Part shown: positions 44,141-54,347 of the stretch, piece by piece
Position numbering within the stretch: the first letter of the stretch is position 1
How the letters are laid out: each line of letters begins with the position of its first letter
Assembly (NCBI GenBank): GCA_023667225.1
Contig: JAMPAN010000002.1
Span: 1 to 64,000 of the forward strand
Length of the DNA: 64,000 bases
Origin: Oxalobacter formigenes
Lineage (GTDB): Bacteria > Pseudomonadota > Gammaproteobacteria > Burkholderiales > Burkholderiaceae_D
Direction: 5' to 3'
The notes under the pieces: model-generated
Told to the model about the DNA's origin: nothing
Databases searched by the model: none
What the model saw: only the letters and a program-made list of their open reading frames with translations
Made by a program: the position numbers and the translations under genes

Positions 44141-45286
44141 TTGTCATTTCCATCAGGACAACCAGCACCAGCTGTTTTAGCACTGGCAGACGGCACTATT
44201 TTCCGCGGCTGTTCCATCGGCGCGGAAGGGCAGACATCCGGAGAGGTCGTTTTTAATACTTCCATGACGGGTTACCAGGAAATTCTGACCGATCCCAGTT
44301 ACAGCAACCAGATTGTTACCCTGACTTATCCTCATATCGGCAATACCGGGGTGAATCCGGAAGATGTTGAATCTACCCGTATTCATGCCGCTGGCCTGAT
44401 TATCAAGGATCTGCCCTGCCTTACTTCCAATTTCCGGGCGACGCAATCGCTTTCGGGTTATCTGAAAGAAGGTGGTGTGGTGGCGATTGCGGGTATTGAT
44501 ACCCGCAGGCTGACCCGTGTTCTGCGGGAAAAGGGAAACCAGAACGGCGCTATTGTTACGGGAACAGATGAGGCTGCGGCATTGGCGCTGGCGCGTTCTG
44601 CCCGTTCGCTTGCCGGCCTGGATCTGGCGCAGAAAGTGACAACGGCGCAGCCTTATGAATGGACGGAGACGCAGTGGCGTCTCGGTGTAGGGTATGGCAG
44701 GCTGGACAAGCCGCTGTATCATGTGGTGGCTTTTGATTATGGTGTCAAACGCAATATTCTTCGTATGCTGACGGAACGCCGTTGCAGGGTAACGGTAGTG
44801 CCGGCCAAAACAACGGCTGAAGAAGCATTGTCTTACCATCCTGACGGTATTTTTCTCTCAAACGGGCCAGGCGACCCGCAGCCATGCGATTATGCGATTA
44901 AGGCAACGCGCGAACTGATTGAACGGGGGATTCCGGTTTTCGGTATTTGCCTCGGGCACCAGATTATGGCGCTGGCTTCGGGCGCAACAACCGGAAAGAT
45001 GAAGTTTGGCCATCATGGCGCCAACCACCCGGTGCAGGATCTGGATACCGGCAAGGTGATGATTACTTCGCAAAATCATGGTTTTGCCGTGGATGCCGCA
45101 ACGCTTCCTGCCAACTGCCGTATTACGCACCGTTCTCTTTTCGATGGCACTTTGCAGGGATTTGAACGCACGGACAAGCCTGCTTTTTGTTTCCAGGGAC
45201 ATCCGGAAGCTTCTCCTGGTCCTGGCGATGTGGATTACCTTTTTGACCGTTTCATTGGCCTGATGGAAAAGGCAAAACAAAAATAA
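44141..45286 (+). CDS. carA: Carbamoyl-phosphate synthase small subunit
   Basis: This 381-residue glutamine amidotransferase subunit has a class I GATase domain with catalytic Cys in [13 protein letters not shown], plus [13 protein letters not shown] and [13 protein letters not shown] (His, Glu). The N-terminal small domain has [17 protein letters not shown]. The start is TTG 44141, with AGGAG about six bases upstream and no better codon. It precedes carB by 11 bases. Confidence 0.97.
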   Translation: MSFPSGQPAPAVLALADGTIFRGCSIGAEGQTSGEVVFNTSMTGYQEILTDPSYSNQIVTLTYPHIGNTGVNPEDVESTRIHAAGLIIKDLPCLTSNFRATQSLSGYLKEGGVVAIAGIDTRRLTRVLREKGNQNGAIVTGTDEAAALALARSARSLAGLDLAQKVTTAQPYEWTETQWRLGVGYGRLDKPLYHVVAFDYGVKRNILRMLTERRCRVTVVPAKTTAEEALSYHPDGIFLSNGPGDPQPCDYAIKATRELIERGIPVFGICLGHQIMALASGATTGKMKFGHHGANHPVQDLDTGKVMITSQNHGFAVDAATLPANCRITHRSLFDGTLQGFERTDKPAFCFQGHPEASPGPGDVDYLFDRFIGLMEKAKQK

Positions 45287-45297
45287 ACAGCGAAAAT

Positions 45298-48200
45298 ATG
45301 CCAAAACGTACTGATATCAAGAGTATTCTCATTATCGGCGCCGGCCCGATTGTGATTGGACAGGCCTGTGAGTTTGACTATTCCGGCGCGCAGGCCTGCA
45401 AGGCGCTGCGTGAGGAGGGTTACCGGGTTATTCTGGTCAATAGTAATCCTGCCACGATCATGACAGATCCGGAGATGGCGGATGTGACGTTTATTGAGCC
45501 GGTTAACTGGCGTGTTGTCGAGCGGATTATCGAAAGGGAGCGTCCGGACGCCATTTTGCCGACGATGGGCGGGCAGACGGCGTTGAATTGCGCGCTTGAC
45601 CTGTTTAACAACGGTGTGCTTAAGAAGTATGGGGTTGAGCTGATCGGAGCTTCTCCAGAAGCGATTGACAAGGCGGAAGACCGTTCCAAGTTCAAGGAAT
45701 CCATGACGCGGATTGGCCTGGAGTCTGCCCGTTCCGGTATTGCGCATTCTCTGGAAGACGCATGGGAGGTGCAAAAGCAGATGGGGTTCCCTGTCATTAT
45801 CCGCCCCTCGTTTACACTGGGAGGAACAGGCGGCGGTATTGCCTATAATGCCGAGGAGTTCGAGCTGATTTGCCGCCGGGGCCTGGAGGCTTCTCCTACA
45901 AACGAGCTGCTGATTGAAGAATCGCTGATCGGCTGGAAAGAGTTTGAGATGGAGGTGGTGCGCGATAAGGCAGATAACTGCATTATTGTTTGCTCTATTG
46001 AGAATCTTGATCCAATGGGGATACATACGGGCGATTCCATTACGGTTGCGCCGGCACAAACGCTCACTGACAAGGAATACCAGCTGATGCGAGATGCTTC
46101 AATTGCCATTTTGCGTGAAATCGGCGTGGATACGGGCGGTTCCAATGTGCAGTTTGCGATTAACCCGAAAAATGGCCGCATGATTGTTATTGAGATGAAT
46201 CCCCGGGTTTCGCGTTCTTCTGCACTGGCTTCAAAGGCAACGGGTTTCCCGATTGCCAAGATTGCGGCCAAGCTGGCTGTCGGGTTTACACTGGATGAAT
46301 TGAAAAATGATATTACGGGCGGCGCTACGCCTGCTTCTTTTGAGCCGACCATTGATTATGTGGTGACCAAGGTTCCCCGTTTTACGTTTGAGAAATTCCC
46401 GCAGGCGGATTCCCATCTCACGACCCAGATGAAGTCGGTAGGCGAGGTGATGGCTATCGGACGTACTTTCCAGGAGTCTTTCCAAAAGGCTTTGCGCGGT
46501 CTGGAAGTGGGCGTGGACGGCATGAATGAGAAGACGACTGATCTGGAGGTGATCAGGGAAGAGCTGGGAGAACCGGGGCCTGAGCGTATCTGGTATATCG
46601 GCGATGCGTTTGCCAAGGGGTTTTCAATAGAGGAGGTGTTCAATCTTACCCATATTGATCCCTGGTTTCTCTCGCAGATCAAGGAGATTGTGGATATTGA
46701 GCTTTGGCTGGACAAGCAGACGCTGGCAGATCTGGACAGGAATACGCTCTTTATGCTGAAGCAAAAGGGATTTTCGGATCGCCGGCTTGCCTGGCTTTTG
46801 AAAACGACAGATACGGTAGTCCGCAACCGCCGGCGTGAGCTTCATATCCGCCCGGTTTACAAACGGGTTGATACCTGCGCAGGCGAATTTGCGACCAGCA
46901 CAGCTTATATGTATTCTTCCTATGACGAGGAATGTGAAGCCAATCCGTCCAATCGCAAAAAAATCATGGTACTGGGCGGCGGCCCCAACCGGATCGGGCA
47001 GGGTATTGAGTTTGACTATTGCTGTGTTCATGCCGCCATGGCCATGCGTGAGGATGGCTATGAAACTATTATGGTCAACTGCAATCCGGAAACGGTTTCT
47101 ACTGACTATGATATTTCGGATCGCCTGTATTTTGAGCCGCTTACTCTGGAAGATGTGCTGGAAATTGTTGACCTGGAAAAACCGGAAGGGGTCATTGTCC
47201 AATATGGCGGACAGACTCCGCTGAAACTGGCGCTGGATCTGGAAAAGAATGGTGTGCCGATTATTGGTACTTCGCCTGATATGATTGATGCAGCGGAAGA
47301 CCGGGAGCGTTTCCAGCAGCTGCTCCAGAAGCTTAATTTGCGTCAGCCGCCCAACCGGACAGCGCGCACGGAAGCTGAAGCGCTGGTGATGGCGCAGGAG
47401 ATTGGTTATCCGCTGGTTGTGCGGCCTTCCTATGTGCTGGGCGGGCGTGCCATGGAAATTGTCCATGAGCAAAGCGGCCTGGAACGCTATATGCGCGAGG
47501 CGGTGAAGGTTTCCAATGATTCGCCTGTTTTGCTTGACCATTTCCTAAATGATGCGATTGAAGTGGATGTGGACTGTATTTCTGACGGTACCCGCACATT
47601 TATTGGCGGCGTGATGGAGCATATTGAGCAGGCAGGCGTCCATTCCGGCGATTCGGCCTGTTCGTTGCCGCCTTATTCCCTTTCTGCTGAAACGGTTGAT
47701 GAGTTAAAGCGCCAGACAAGTCTGATGGCAAGGGCGTTGAATGTGGTGGGGCTGATGAATGTCCAGTTTGCCATCCAAAAGGAAGAGGTAGATGGCAAAC
47801 TGAAAGACAAGGTGTTTGTGCTGGAAGTCAATCCGCGCGCTTCCCGGACGGTGCCGTTTGTTTCCAAGGCAACCGGCTTGCCGCTGGCAAAGATTGCCGC
47901 ACGCTGTATGGCAGGCCAGACGCTTGATGCCCAGGGCATTTCCAGCGAGACTGTCCCGCCTTATTTCAGTGTAAAAGAAGCGGTGTTTCCTTTTATCAAG
48001 TTCCCTGGAGTGGATACCATTCTGGGGCCGGAGATGAAATCGACAGGTGAAGTGATGGGCGTCGGCAAAACATTTGGCGAGGCTTATGTCAAATCACAGA
48101 TGGGCGCAGGCGTGGCTTTGCCACGGGGAGGAAAGGTTTTCCTTTCTATCAAGGACAGCGATAAGCCGCGTGCGGTTGAGGTGGCAAGAAAGCTGGTTCA

Positions 48201-48528
48201 GCTGGGTTTTTCAATTGTCGCAACACGCGGTACGGCGGAAAGAATCCGGCAGGCCGGAATGGAAGCAGAGATTATCAACAAGGTGGCAGAAGGCCGTCCG
48301 CATGTGGGGGATTTGCTGAAAAATGGCGAGATTGCCCTGGTTATCAATACGGTAGAGGAACGCAGGAATGCGATTGCGGATTCCCGCGCTATTCGTACTT
48401 CGGCGCTTGCCGCAAGGGTCAGCACCATTACTACTATTGCAGGCGCCGAAGCCAGCGTGCAGGGCATGGCTTATCTTGATGATATTCATGTGTACGATTT
48501 ACAAAGTTTGCATAAAACCTTACACTAA
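45298..48528 (+). CDS. carB: Carbamoyl-phosphate synthase large subunit
   Basis: This 1076-residue enzyme makes carbamoyl phosphate for pyrimidines and arginine. It has two ATP-grasp halves: the first with [19 protein letters not shown] and [18 protein letters not shown]; the second with [18 protein letters not shown] and [16 protein letters not shown]. The C-terminal MGS-like allosteric domain begins near residue 940 ([19 protein letters not shown]). It is full length. Confidence 0.98.
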   Translation: MPKRTDIKSILIIGAGPIVIGQACEFDYSGAQACKALREEGYRVILVNSNPATIMTDPEMADVTFIEPVNWRVVERIIERERPDAILPTMGGQTALNCALDLFNNGVLKKYGVELIGASPEAIDKAEDRSKFKESMTRIGLESARSGIAHSLEDAWEVQKQMGFPVIIRPSFTLGGTGGGIAYNAEEFELICRRGLEASPTNELLIEESLIGWKEFEMEVVRDKADNCIIVCSIENLDPMGIHTGDSITVAPAQTLTDKEYQLMRDASIAILREIGVDTGGSNVQFAINPKNGRMIVIEMNPRVSRSSALASKATGFPIAKIAAKLAVGFTLDELKNDITGGATPASFEPTIDYVVTKVPRFTFEKFPQADSHLTTQMKSVGEVMAIGRTFQESFQKALRGLEVGVDGMNEKTTDLEVIREELGEPGPERIWYIGDAFAKGFSIEEVFNLTHIDPWFLSQIKEIVDIELWLDKQTLADLDRNTLFMLKQKGFSDRRLAWLLKTTDTVVRNRRRELHIRPVYKRVDTCAGEFATSTAYMYSSYDEECEANPSNRKKIMVLGGGPNRIGQGIEFDYCCVHAAMAMREDGYETIMVNCNPETVSTDYDISDRLYFEPLTLEDVLEIVDLEKPEGVIVQYGGQTPLKLALDLEKNGVPIIGTSPDMIDAAEDRERFQQLLQKLNLRQPPNRTARTEAEALVMAQEIGYPLVVRPSYVLGGRAMEIVHEQSGLERYMREAVKVSNDSPVLLDHFLNDAIEVDVDCISDGTRTFIGGVMEHIEQAGVHSGDSACSLPPYSLSAETVDELKRQTSLMARALNVVGLMNVQFAIQKEEVDGKLKDKVFVLEVNPRASRTVPFVSKATGLPLAKIAARCMAGQTLDAQGISSETVPPYFSVKEAVFPFIKFPGVDTILGPEMKSTGEVMGVGKTFGEAYVKSQMGAGVALPRGGKVFLSIKDSDKPRAVEVARKLVQLGFSIVATRGTAERIRQAGMEAEIINKVAEGRPHVGDLLKNGEIALVINTVEERRNAIADSRAIRTSALAARVSTITTIAGAEASVQGMAYLDDIHVYDLQSLHKTLH

Positions 48529-48548
48529 TATTCAATCTGTCAATTTTT

Positions 48549-48602
48549 GCGAGGTCATACTGGTGCTGGAAGCAGCGCCATTGATGGCCTCGCTGGTTTT
48601 TT
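48549..48602 (+). terminator. Terminator/attenuator in the greA leader
   Basis: A 10-bp outer stem (48549-48558 with 48584-48593, one G-U) and a 7-bp inner stem (GGTGCTG/CAGCGCC, loop GAAG) are followed by six T residues (48597-48602). The run ends one base before the greA GGAG ribosome site. It ends carAB transcripts or attenuates greA. Confidence 0.85.
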
Positions 48603-48615
48603 GGAGTCGTCATTT

Positions 48616-49104
48616 ATGTCAAGCAATATGGGATCCATTCCAGTTACTGTTCTCGGCGCAAAAAAGATGCGTGATGAATTGCACAGGCTGAAAACAAAAG
48701 ACCGGTATGAAGTTATCCAGGCTATTGCCGAGGCGCGTTCGCATGGCGATTTGTCTGAAAACGCCGAATATGAGGCCGCCAAGGAAAAGCAGGGATTTAT
48801 TGAAGGACGTATTGCCGAGCTTGAAGCGAAGCTCAGTTCGGCTCAGGTGATTGATCCGACAACGCTGAATGTGGACGGCAAGATTGTTTTCGGGGCAACT
48901 GTTCTGCTTGAAGATCTGGATAATGGCAAGCAGGTTCGTTACCAGATTGTCGGCAATGATGAGGCGGATATCAAGGAAATGAAGGTATCTGTTACTTCTC
49001 CGATTGCGCGTGCTATGATCGGCAAATATGCCGGTGAAGTTATTGAGGTGGAAGCGCCATCCGGCATAAGGGAATATGAAGTATTGGAAGTCCTTTATAT
49101 CTAA
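48616..49104 (+). CDS. greA: Transcription elongation factor GreA
   Basis: This 162-residue factor rescues backtracked RNA polymerase. The N-terminal coiled coil carries the acidic tip GDLSENAEYEAAKEKQGFIEGRI (read in parts; DLSENAEYEAAKE is diagnostic) and the C-terminal FKBP-like domain ends SVTSPIARAMIGKYAGEVIEVEAPSG. ATG 48616 has GGAG ten bases upstream; ATG 48628 is possible. It is the usual gene after carB. Confidence 0.96.
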   Translation: MSSNMGSIPVTVLGAKKMRDELHRLKTKDRYEVIQAIAEARSHGDLSENAEYEAAKEKQGFIEGRIAELEAKLSSAQVIDPTTLNVDGKIVFGATVLLEDLDNGKQVRYQIVGNDEADIKEMKVSVTSPIARAMIGKYAGEVIEVEAPSGIREYEVLEVLYI

Positions 49105-49141
49105 GGGATAGTGCAATAAAAGGTTTGATCAGCCTGACAGG

Positions 49142-49603
49142 TCAGCCCAGGCTTTTTTTCTTGGCGCTGCCCTGGCGTGTTTTTGCACGCTTGATTTTGC
49201 CGCCGGCAGTGAGGCGTTCATTGCCTTTGAGCGCAACTTTTTTGACACGGCTGCGCGAGGAGCCTCGCCGGACAGCGGCTGTTTCCCGTATGCTGCGAGA
49301 GGAAACCGTTGCAGTAGAAGCGGCTGTTTTTTCCTTTTTGGGGCGATAGATAACGAGCAGTTTCCCAATGTGCTGAATGGGCGCGGCATGCAGCAGGGTG
49401 CAGATTTGCTGGTAAAGTTCAATCCGGTTGGCGCGGTCATCACCGAAAATGCGGATTTTGATCAGGCCGTGTGCGTCCAGGCTGTTGCTGATTTCTCTGA
49501 TAACGTTATCGGTCAGTCCTGCCTCGCTTACCATAACGACCGGGTGGAGGTGATGCGCCTGTTCGCGCAGGCTGCGCCGCTGTGCTGGTGTCAGTTTCAA
49601 CAT
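49142..49603 (-). CDS. yhbY: YhbY-family RNA-binding protein with basic tail
   Basis: The first ~90 residues are a CRM domain ([47 protein letters not shown]), known to bind the large-subunit precursor. The remaining ~60 are rich in Ser, Arg, Lys and Ala. ATG 49603 is chosen from the family start; the frame extends upstream into rlmE. It is opposite in direction to rlmE, the usual arrangement. Confidence 0.93.
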   Translation of the reverse strand: MLKLTPAQRRSLREQAHHLHPVVMVSEAGLTDNVIREISNSLDAHGLIKIRIFGDDRANRIELYQQICTLLHAAPIQHIGKLLVIYRPKKEKTAASTATVSSRSIRETAAVRRGSSRSRVKKVALKGNERLTAGGKIKRAKTRQGSAKKKSLG

Positions 49604-49634
49604 ATTATTTCCCCAAAAGGATATTTTACCGCCA

Positions 49635-50282
49635 ATGGCAAAAAATAAATTCAATAAAAGCTGGATGCACAGCCATTTAAGTGATCCTTATGTCAGGCTG
49701 GCGCAAAAAGAAGATTATCGTTCACGGGCTGCCTACAAGCTGAAGGAAATGGATGAAGAGACCAGACTGATTAAAAGCGGGCAGGTTGTTGTGGATTTGG
49801 GCGCTTCGCCAGGCAGCTGGTCACAGTATGCCGTAAGAAAAATGGGGCGGCGTAACGGGGAACTTTGCGGGGAAGTGATTGGTATTGATATTTTGCCGAT
49901 GGAAGCTATTCATGGCGTCTGTTTCCTGCAGGGTGATTTCAGGGAAGAGGCTGTCCTTTCCCGGCTGGAAGCCATGCTGGGAGGAGGAAAAGCAGATGTT
50001 ATTCTTTCTGATATGGCGCCTAATCTTTCCGGCATTGCTTCTGCGGATGCCGCCAGAATGGAAGGCTTGCTGGATATGGCGCTTGATTTTGCACAAACCT
50101 GTCTGAAACCAGACGGCTCCTTGCTGGTCAAATGTTTTAATGGCCTGGGGTATAGCGATATTCTGGCAAAATTTCGTGCGCAGTTTTGTTCTGTTGCATT
50201 GAAAAAGCCCAAGGCAAGCAGAAACCAGTCGTCCGAGGTTTATTTGCTGGGCCGTGTGCTGAAAACGGGCCGGGCAGATTGA
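49635..50282 (+). CDS. rlmE: 23S rRNA 2'-O-methyltransferase
   Basis: This 215-residue RrmJ/FtsJ enzyme methylates U2552 of 23S rRNA. SAM motif I is [15 protein letters not shown]; the catalytic K-D-K-E set is seen in [31 protein letters not shown] and SSEVYLLG. It precedes ftsH, the classical ftsJ-ftsH pair. Confidence 0.96.
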   Translation: MAKNKFNKSWMHSHLSDPYVRLAQKEDYRSRAAYKLKEMDEETRLIKSGQVVVDLGASPGSWSQYAVRKMGRRNGELCGEVIGIDILPMEAIHGVCFLQGDFREEAVLSRLEAMLGGGKADVILSDMAPNLSGIASADAARMEGLLDMALDFAQTCLKPDGSLLVKCFNGLGYSDILAKFRAQFCSVALKKPKASRNQSSEVYLLGRVLKTGRAD

Positions 50283-50380
50283 TAACAGCGCAGGCAGTAT
50301 GCCGCCGGGTGCGAATCAGAGAAAATACAGGTAAAATGAAACTATGGATTAAAAAGGCGTCGTGCGCCTGAGGAGTGACT

Positions 50381-52267
50381 GTGAACAATATGTTTGTCCG
50401 GGCGGCCATCTGGGGCGCTATCATTGTTATCATTCTTACGACATTCAAGCATTTTACAGACGGCGACAATACCTCTGGCGCTGCATCCATTCCGTATTCC
50501 GATTTCCTGGAGGAGGTGAAATCCCATCGTGTGAAGGATGCCGTCATTGAAGACAGGGTGCTGATTGCGAATATGACGGACGGCCGCAAGGTCAAGACAG
50601 GGATTACTTACCTGGACAGAGGCCTGATTGGCGACTTGCTTAGTAACGGTGTCAAGTTTGATGTCAAGCAGCCTGAAGAACCTTCGTTCCTTTCACAGAT
50701 CTTTATTTCCTGGTTTCCCATGCTGCTTCTGATTGGCGTATGGATATTTTTTATGCGGCAGATGCAGGGCGGCGGAAAGGGCGGCGCTTTTTCTTTTGGA
50801 AAATCCAAAGCTCGCATGATGGACGAGAAAAACAATACGGTGACTTTCAGCGATGTGGCCGGGTGTGATGAGGCCAAAGAGGAAGTGGTTGAAATTGTGG
50901 AGTTCCTGCGCGACACAAGCAAGTTCCAGAAACTGGGCGGACGGATTCCGAGGGGGCTTTTGCTGGTTGGTCCGCCTGGTACGGGCAAGACGCTTTTGGC
51001 ACGCGCTATTGCAGGAGAAGCCAAGGTGCCGTTTTTCTCCATTTCCGGTTCGGATTTTGTGGAAATGTTTGTCGGGGTGGGGGCTTCCCGTGTTCGCGAT
51101 ATGTTTGAAACGGCCAAGAAGCATTCCCCGTGCATTATTTTTATTGATGAGATTGATGCGGTTGGCCGCCATCGCGGTGCAGGGATGGGCGGCGGCAATG
51201 ATGAGCGCGAGCAGACGCTTAATCAGCTTCTGGTGGAGATGGATGGTTTTGAGCCGAATTCCGGTGTGATTGTCGTGGCAGCGACCAATCGGGCTGATGT
51301 GCTGGACAAGGCGTTGCTGCGCCCTGGCCGCTTTGACCGGCAGGTGATTGTTGGTTTGCCGGATATTCGGGGGCGGGAACAGATTTTGTTTGTGCATATG
51401 CGCAAGGTGCCCATTGCTGCTGATGTGAAGGCAGATGTGATTGCAAGGGGATCCCCTGGTTTTTCCGGGGCTGATTTGGCCAATCTGGTCAATGAAGCGG
51501 CCTTGTTTGCTGCCCGACGCAACAAGCGTTTGGTTGAAATGCAGGATTTTGAGGATGCCAAGGACAAGATCCTGATGGGGCCGGAGCGCAAGTCTTTTGT
51601 GATGCGGGAAGAAGAACGCAGGAATACGGCGTTTCATGAGGCTGGTCATGCCGTGGTGGCAAAGCTGCTGCCCAAATCCGACCCGGTTCACAAGGTGACG
51701 ATTATGCCTCGGGGGCAGGCGCTTGGGTTGACCTGGCAGCTGCCGGAGCATGACCAGATCAATATGTACAAGGACAAGATGCTGGAACAGATTGCCATTT
51801 TGTTTGGCGGGCGTATTGCCGAGGAATTGTTTATGCACCAGATGTCCACCGGGGCTTCCAATGACTTTGAACGGGCGACCAAGATTGCACGAGCGATGGT
51901 AACGCGGTATGGCATGTCGGAATCGCTTGGCACGATGGTATATGAGGATACGGAGCAGGAGATGTTCTATGGCGGACGGATGGCGGCCAAGACAGTTTCC
52001 GAGGCTACTCAGCAGAAAGTGGATAATGAAATCCGCTCAATCCTTGACCGCCAGTATGCGCTGGCGCGCAGTTTGCTGCATGAAAATCGGGATAAGGTTG
52101 AGAAGATGGCCGAAATGCTGCTGGAGTGGGAGACGCTGGATTCCGACCAGGTGAATGACATTATGGAAGGCAATGATCCACGTCCGCCAAAATCCGGTGC
52201 GTCTGCGACTGCTTCTTCCGGCAGCCAGCCGGGAGGTATTTCCGAAAGTGCAACTGCACCGGCTTGA
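50381..52267 (+). CDS. ftsH: ATP-dependent zinc metalloprotease FtsH
   Basis: This 628-residue AAA+ membrane protease has two N-terminal helices (~6-22 and ~102-122) flanking a periplasmic domain. Walker A is GPPGTGKT near residue 197 and Walker [12 protein letters not shown]. The pore motif is [12 protein letters not shown], the second region of homology [22 protein letters not shown] (read in parts), and the zinc site HEAGH near residue 418. GTG 50381 follows GAGGAG by six bases; GTG 50375 is too close. Confidence 0.97.
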   Translation: MNNMFVRAAIWGAIIVIILTTFKHFTDGDNTSGAASIPYSDFLEEVKSHRVKDAVIEDRVLIANMTDGRKVKTGITYLDRGLIGDLLSNGVKFDVKQPEEPSFLSQIFISWFPMLLLIGVWIFFMRQMQGGGKGGAFSFGKSKARMMDEKNNTVTFSDVAGCDEAKEEVVEIVEFLRDTSKFQKLGGRIPRGLLLVGPPGTGKTLLARAIAGEAKVPFFSISGSDFVEMFVGVGASRVRDMFETAKKHSPCIIFIDEIDAVGRHRGAGMGGGNDEREQTLNQLLVEMDGFEPNSGVIVVAATNRADVLDKALLRPGRFDRQVIVGLPDIRGREQILFVHMRKVPIAADVKADVIARGSPGFSGADLANLVNEAALFAARRNKRLVEMQDFEDAKDKILMGPERKSFVMREEERRNTAFHEAGHAVVAKLLPKSDPVHKVTIMPRGQALGLTWQLPEHDQINMYKDKMLEQIAILFGGRIAEELFMHQMSTGASNDFERATKIARAMVTRYGMSESLGTMVYEDTEQEMFYGGRMAAKTVSEATQQKVDNEIRSILDRQYALARSLLHENRDKVEKMAEMLLEWETLDSDQVNDIMEGNDPRPPKSGASATASSGSQPGGISESATAPA

Positions 52268-52330
52268 TGGGCGGCTGATTATGGATGAAGAAGGCATAGC
52301 CTTTTTCTTTCCTGTTGTGGCGCTGAAGCG

Positions 52331-53170
52331 ATGATGCCTTTTTTCCAATGCGGCCGTTACCGGTTTGACTGGGCAGCTTTGAATTGCCGGCCGCTGGTGA
52401 TGGGTATTCTGAATGTGACGCCGGATTCTTTTTCCGATGGCGGGAAATACCGGGTTTTGCCAGCAGCGCTTGAGCGGGCTGCCCGAATGATAGAGGAAGG
52501 CGTGGATATTATTGATATCGGCGCAGAATCAACCCGGCCAGGAAGCAATCCGGTTCCTCTTGAAGAAGAGCTGGATCGCATTATGCCTGTTGTTGAGGCA
52601 CTGAGAAATTGCGGAAAGCCGCTTTCTGTGGATACCTGCAAGCCTGGGGTCATGACAGCTGTGCTGGCTGCAGGGGCGGATATGATCAATGATGTGAGTG
52701 GTTTCTGCTCGGAAGCGGCGGTTCGGGTTGTGGCAGACAGCGATTGTGGGCTGTGTGTGATGCACATGCAGGGACAGCCACAGACCATGCAGGCTGCGCC
52801 GGCATACCGGGATGTGACAGAGGAGGTCATCGCCTTTCTGGCAAAGCAGGCTGCTTTGCTGGCAGAGGCAGGTATTGTCGGTGAAAGGGTATGCGTTGAT
52901 CCGGGGTTTGGTTTTGGCAAAACCATTGAGCATAATTTGACGCTTGTAAAAAATATCGGGCATATACGGCAATCTCTTCAGTTGCCTGTTTTGGCAGGTT
53001 TGTCCCGTAAATCGGTGATTGGCGCGATTACGAAAAAGGCGGTATCCCGGCGGCTGGCCGGTAATCTGGGCGCAGCGCTTTCTGCGGTTTCCCATGGCGC
53101 AGCTATTGTCCGGGTGCATGAGGTAGCCGAAACGGTTGATGCCCTTAAGGTTTGGCAGGCGATGCAGTAG
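52331..53170 (+). CDS. folP: Dihydropteroate synthase
   Basis: This 279-residue TIM-barrel enzyme joins pABA to the pterin diphosphate and is the sulfonamide target. Signatures are VMGILNVTPDSFSDGGKY, IIDIGAESTRPGS, DMINDVSGF and DPGFGFGKT. It follows ftsH, as is usual; glmM, the usual next gene, is missing and yeiH is here instead. Confidence 0.96.
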   Translation: MMPFFQCGRYRFDWAALNCRPLVMGILNVTPDSFSDGGKYRVLPAALERAARMIEEGVDIIDIGAESTRPGSNPVPLEEELDRIMPVVEALRNCGKPLSVDTCKPGVMTAVLAAGADMINDVSGFCSEAAVRVVADSDCGLCVMHMQGQPQTMQAAPAYRDVTEEVIAFLAKQAALLAEAGIVGERVCVDPGFGFGKTIEHNLTLVKNIGHIRQSLQLPVLAGLSRKSVIGAITKKAVSRRLAGNLGAALSAVSHGAAIVRVHEVAETVDALKVWQAMQ

Positions 53171-53305
53171 CGGTTTTACCGGCTGGTATTATCTTCATCC
53201 GGATTTTTAATCCCTTATCTTTTGTCAGGCATGGTGCTGGCGGAGTATCGTGGTTTGCCGCTTTTGCCGGCACGGTTTTTTCAACTTGCTTTTGGGCTGG
53301 TGCAG

Positions 53306-54244
53306 CTATGCCCACAGGATAAAGCACAGGCTGCACAGGCTGATGACTATCCAGAGTACGACGCCAAACAGGAAAGCACGCGGCCCGACTTTTTTCAGGA
53401 GCGCCAGCGACATATCGGTGCCGATGAGGAACAGGGTCAGGGTAAATCCTTTTCGGGTAAGGGAAAGAAGGGGACCGTTGACGGCGTCAGGCAGGGGAAA
53501 AAAGGTGTTAAGGAGCATGGCGAGCACGAAAAAAAGGATAAACCACGGTTTATACATTTTTTCGGTTTTTTCCCGGAAAAGCAGGGCGGTGACCAGGCAG
53601 AGCGGGATGATCCAGAGCGCGCGCGTCAGTTTGACTGTTGTGGCTACTTTCAGGGCTTCTTCTCCATAGGCAGCGCCTGCCCCTACAACAGAGGAGGTGT
53701 CGTGGATGGCAATGGCTGCCCAGGTGCCGAAATCGTTTTGGGTAAAGCCTAAAAAGTGCCCGATAGAAGGAAAAATAAAGAGGGCAATGGCATTCAGGAT
53801 AAAAACGGTACCGATGGAAACAGATATGTCGCTGTCTTTGGCCTTGACAATAGGCGCTACTGCTGCAATGGCGCTGCCGCCGCAAATGGCGGTGCCAACA
53901 GCAATCAGATAGGCGATGATCCGGTCAAGTTTTAGCCATTTTCCGATCAGGATGCCAAAAAAGAGTACGCCAAAAACTGAGGCAATAGTAAACAGGATTC
54001 CCTGGCTGCCTGTCTGGAGGGATTCAAACAGGTTCATGCCGAATCCCAGGCCGACAATGGAGAATTGCAGGAGGTATTTTGAAACGGTTTTCCCCAGAGC
54101 CGGATAGGGATGGGGAAAAAGCAGGGCAAAAAATATGCCTATTAGCAGTGCGGTTGCTGTTGTGACGCCAGGCGCAAGGCAAAGCAGGAGGAGTGCGAAA
54201 AAAACGACGCGGCCAACAAGGGGGGTATGCAACAGGTTTTTCAT
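53306..54244 (-). CDS. YeiH family transporter
   Basis: This 312-residue protein of the UPF0324 (Cons_hypoth698) family has ~9-10 membrane helices. Family segments AVGTAICGGSAIAAVAPIV (residues ~115-133) and AIHDTSSVVGAGAAYGEEAL are clear. Relatives are annotated as putative sulfate exporters on thin evidence. It is a single gene. Confidence 0.88.
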   Translation of the reverse strand: MKNLLHTPLVGRVVFFALLLLCLAPGVTTATALLIGIFFALLFPHPYPALGKTVSKYLLQFSIVGLGFGMNLFESLQTGSQGILFTIASVFGVLFFGILIGKWLKLDRIIAYLIAVGTAICGGSAIAAVAPIVKAKDSDISVSIGTVFILNAIALFIFPSIGHFLGFTQNDFGTWAAIAIHDTSSVVGAGAAYGEEALKVATTVKLTRALWIIPLCLVTALLFREKTEKMYKPWFILFFVLAMLLNTFFPLPDAVNGPLLSLTRKGFTLTLFLIGTDMSLALLKKVGPRAFLFGVVLWIVISLCSLCFILWA

Positions 54245-54297
54245 GCCAATAACAGTCGCTTGGATGCAAAGAGCCTTATTGTGACAGTTTTGCCCTA

Positions 54298-54337
54298 TAA
54301 AATCATCCTGGTCCGGTAAGGCAGGACCAGGATGATG
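54298..54337 (-). terminator. Terminator after the glucan synthase gene
   Basis: A perfect 13-bp inverted repeat (ATCATCCTGGTCC/GGACCAGGATGAT, loop of nine) is followed on the minus strand by TTTTA. It lies ten bases after the stop of the giant gene. Confidence 0.9.
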
Positions 54338-54347
54338 TTTTCCGGTT

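Noticed and set aside
44177..44839. 220-residue minus-strand frame opposite carA, and similar long frames opposite carB, ftsH and the glucan synthase
   Set aside because: They are shadows of strongly conserved genes, with no family motifs, signal or ribosome site.
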